The notes under the pieces were generated by a model. It was given only the letters and a program-made list of their open reading frames with translations. It searched no databases and was not told where the DNA came from. A DNA stretch of 64,000 bases from Nautilus pompilius (lineage: Eukaryota > Mollusca > Cephalopoda > Nautilida > Nautilidae). Each line of letters begins with the position of its first letter. Within the stretch, counting starts at the first letter, position 1. The translations under genes and the position numbers were made by a program. Positions 62,134-64,000 of this stretch are shown piece by piece. The stretch covers positions 15,001 to 79,000 of the forward strand of contig JACATO010000122.1 of assembly GCA_018389105.1 (NCBI GenBank), given 5' to 3'.

Positions 62134-63433
62134 GTGAGTATTTTTTTAAAAAAAAAAAAAATCTATTTGCTCTGTATAAGTAATTAATCCGAATACCTTG
62201 GGCGGATAACGATCGCTGTGGTGCTAGCCGTTTGCGGTGTCTTTTATAGTTAAGCTGTTTTCCTAAAGCGTAGAACCTGTACAGTATTCTAGTGGCACCA
62301 GTCGCACGAATGCGGGCAGACATGGCCATACATGGACCGATCAATCGAGCTCAGCTTTTGACGGGTGATCGATCAGGACAAACAGGGTTTCGATAGTTTG
62401 TTCCTGTAATAGGTAAAGCCCACCTTGACTCTGCTTCTTAACGGTAACTCCTGGTGACGAGTTCCCCCCCCCCCACCCTCCCCTCCTCCATCCCAGTCCA
62501 TCGTCGATGGAGCTTAAGCGATTTTTGAGCAAGTTATTGTCTAACTTAACCGTTTCCCGGAGGAACAGTCGGATGGAATGAGTCGAAAGTAAAACTTGGG
62601 AGCAGTAAAGTCGGCTGGCTCCTTGTGAGAACCGATATCGGGAGTACAGACACTTGGTACGCATAGCGAGTGAACCACCCCCACCCCCAGGTAGTGCTGT
62701 GGTGCCTGCGCCTGAGACCTGCACCATAAGGCCACCGCAAGCCGCCCACACTGGCTGTTAACAGGCCTCACAGACCAGGAGCTTGGGATGGTGGGGGGGG
62801 GTGGGGTTCAGAACGGAAAGAGAGAGAGAGAGAGAGATGAAGTTGGAATAATTTCAATTCAAGTTTGCTACAAACAGTAGACGGACAAGTGAGACCACAC
62901 GTAACCCGACCAGGCGAAAAGGTCTCTCTCAGTGAGTGCTGTTGCTGTTTGCCTTCACCGTGGTTCAGCAACGCTGAGTTGGTAAATAACTTGCACAAGA
63001 TGAACCACGAGAGCCGATTTTAAGTTACCGACATTCTGCGCAAACACACACACACACACCCTCCCCCCCAACAGTGTGGCTGGTTACACACCCCCACTAC
63101 CGACAACCAGTAGGCATCTAAATTACGTAATTATGTGTTTAGATCTATTTAACCCCATGCCTACTCGCTTAGAGGTCCCATGGCGATTCAGGGTTACAAT
63201 CTGTTGCTGGGTTGGTGCTTTCGAAAGCCATCTCAGCAGCGCTGGGACCCAGGCAGATCTGTCTGTCTTGGATTCATTTTGGACATTCTCTAAGATGGCG
63301 TTCGGCCACATCAAGCAGCCATTTCTATTCTATGGGCATTTAGTAGCTAATGACCTCTACTTAGTCTGTACCTGTAGATTCCCCGAGTGATTTGTGTACC
63401 TGCTTTATGTAAGACTTCCTTTGATCTTCACAG
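62134..63433. other. Presumed SETD3 5' intron, CpG-rich at its left side
   Basis: If the 62134 donor is used, it joins the acceptor TTGATCTTCACAG ending at 63433. The stretch contains short (GA)n near 62.82 kb, (CA)n near 63.05 kb and a YY1-like AAGATGGCG near 63.29 kb that could mark another promoter. Minus-strand open frames at 62.3-63.0 kb show no recognisable domain. Confidence 0.4.
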
Positions 63434-63452
63434 CTTCAAATTCCCGAAAATC

Positions 63453-63564
63453 ATGGGGAAAAAGAACAGAAAGACTGGCTCACACGTGCAGACTTTAGCA
63501 GCAGGTAGTCTATCTAGAACTGCCAAGAAGGAAGTTCTGGAAATTTCCAGCCAGCTGATGGACA
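63453..63564 (+). CDS. SETD3: SETD3 first coding exon (partial gene)
   Basis: The exon spans 63434-63564, bounded by a CTTCACAG acceptor and a GTAAGG donor at 63565, with the ATG at 63453. It encodes MGKKNRKTGS at the start and TAKKEVLEISSQLMD at the end, leaving one base. Vertebrate SETD3 begins MGKK with a basic stretch and then a KE-x-L-x-x-T-S-E-L-L helix, the same pattern. SETD3 is a cytoplasmic SET-domain enzyme that methylates a histidine of actin; its SET and Rubisco-LSMT domains would be in later exons outside the window. The head-to-head position beside CCNK, as in human, supports the call. Reading on past the donor meets a stop after 11 codons, so splicing is expected. Confidence 0.78.
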
Positions 63565-64000
63565 GTAAGGATTATATTTCTAATGTAGATACAGACTAGG
63601 TTTTTAGATTAACCATAACACGAGTACAGAAATCCAAGGGGCTAAGGGGAGGTAATTCAAGGATGCTCAATCCATGTGGTGCTTCAAACTTTGCATCCTT
63701 CCTTGATAAAAGTTGTTATACATGGATACATTTGTGGACCAGGCCTCTGATTTACTGCAGCCTTTGTTATTACATTATATGCTAAATCTGCAAACTGCAC
63801 TGAACAGTAAACAGAAGAAATATGGACATAATAGTGGTTGAATTTGAACCTGGTAGAGCCAGCTAATGAAATGAAAGTTACCTACATATTCATATTAAAG
63901 TTCTAAAAAAGATTATATTACAGTGATATTAACGTAATCTGTTTTGAGCACTGTCTCATTTCATAGCATTATGTAAAATAATTTTGTTTTTTAAATTCAT
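63565..64000 (+). other. SETD3: SETD3 intron (5' part)
   Basis: AT-rich sequence after the GTAAGG donor, with no further SETD3-like exon before the window ends. Confidence 0.6.

Noticed and set aside
1-64000. tRNA, rRNA, CRISPR arrays, bacterial operons or phage genes
   Set aside because: None seen. Spliced genes, intron structure and transposon types show eukaryotic nuclear DNA.

Overview
This is a eukaryotic, animal nuclear window: AT-rich, with spliced genes, GT-AG introns of about 0.1 to 7 kb, microsatellites and many decayed DNA transposons. Three multi-exon minus-strand genes and the first coding exon of a fourth, plus-strand gene can be read exon by exon with all splice phases closing. 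Protein similarity, intron sizes and the mix of Tc1, mariner, hAT and LINE debris fit a marine invertebrate, most likely a mollusc (possibly a cephalopod). That placement is inference; nothing fixes the species.

Layout. (1) 1-10.05 kb: no recognisable coding gene. It is CpG-richer than the rest, with three perfect CRE palindromes (TGACGTCA), a YY1/CCAAT/CRE cluster near 3.47 kb, CTCF-like sites and a degenerate 80-bp tandem repeat at 6.22-6.48 kb. (2) 10.05-28.30 kb, minus: a nine-exon gene for a 321-residue class I SAM-dependent methyltransferase with a CxxC cluster ahead of the Rossmann core. Its introns hold a LINE remnant, a (GA)n tract, a full-length dead Tc1 element, a HIRAN-like repeat and an unexplained acidic exon-like ORF. 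(3) 28.30-32.13 kb: intergenic, with a 956-bp polypurine satellite 480 bp upstream of the methyltransferase start and a second Tc1/IS630-like remnant. (4) 32.13-52.78 kb, minus: a complete 14-exon TMEM62 gene (646 residues), whose largest intron carries an internally deleted mariner and a hAT remnant. (5) 54.43-60.94 kb, minus: the complete coding part of cyclin K (CCNK), eight coding exons, 569 residues, with a leader exon near 62.0 kb. (6) 63.45-63.56 kb, plus: first coding exon of SETD3, running out of the window.

CCNK and SETD3 are head to head around a CpG-rich, probably bidirectional promoter at about 62.0-62.15 kb, the same arrangement as in human chromosome 14q32. The genes do not form an obvious pathway: cyclin K partners CDK12/13 in transcription elongation, SETD3 is an actin-histidine methyltransferase, TMEM62 is a membrane metallophosphatase-like protein, and the fourth is an unnamed methyltransferase. 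No bacterial-type system, CRISPR array, tRNA or rRNA was seen.
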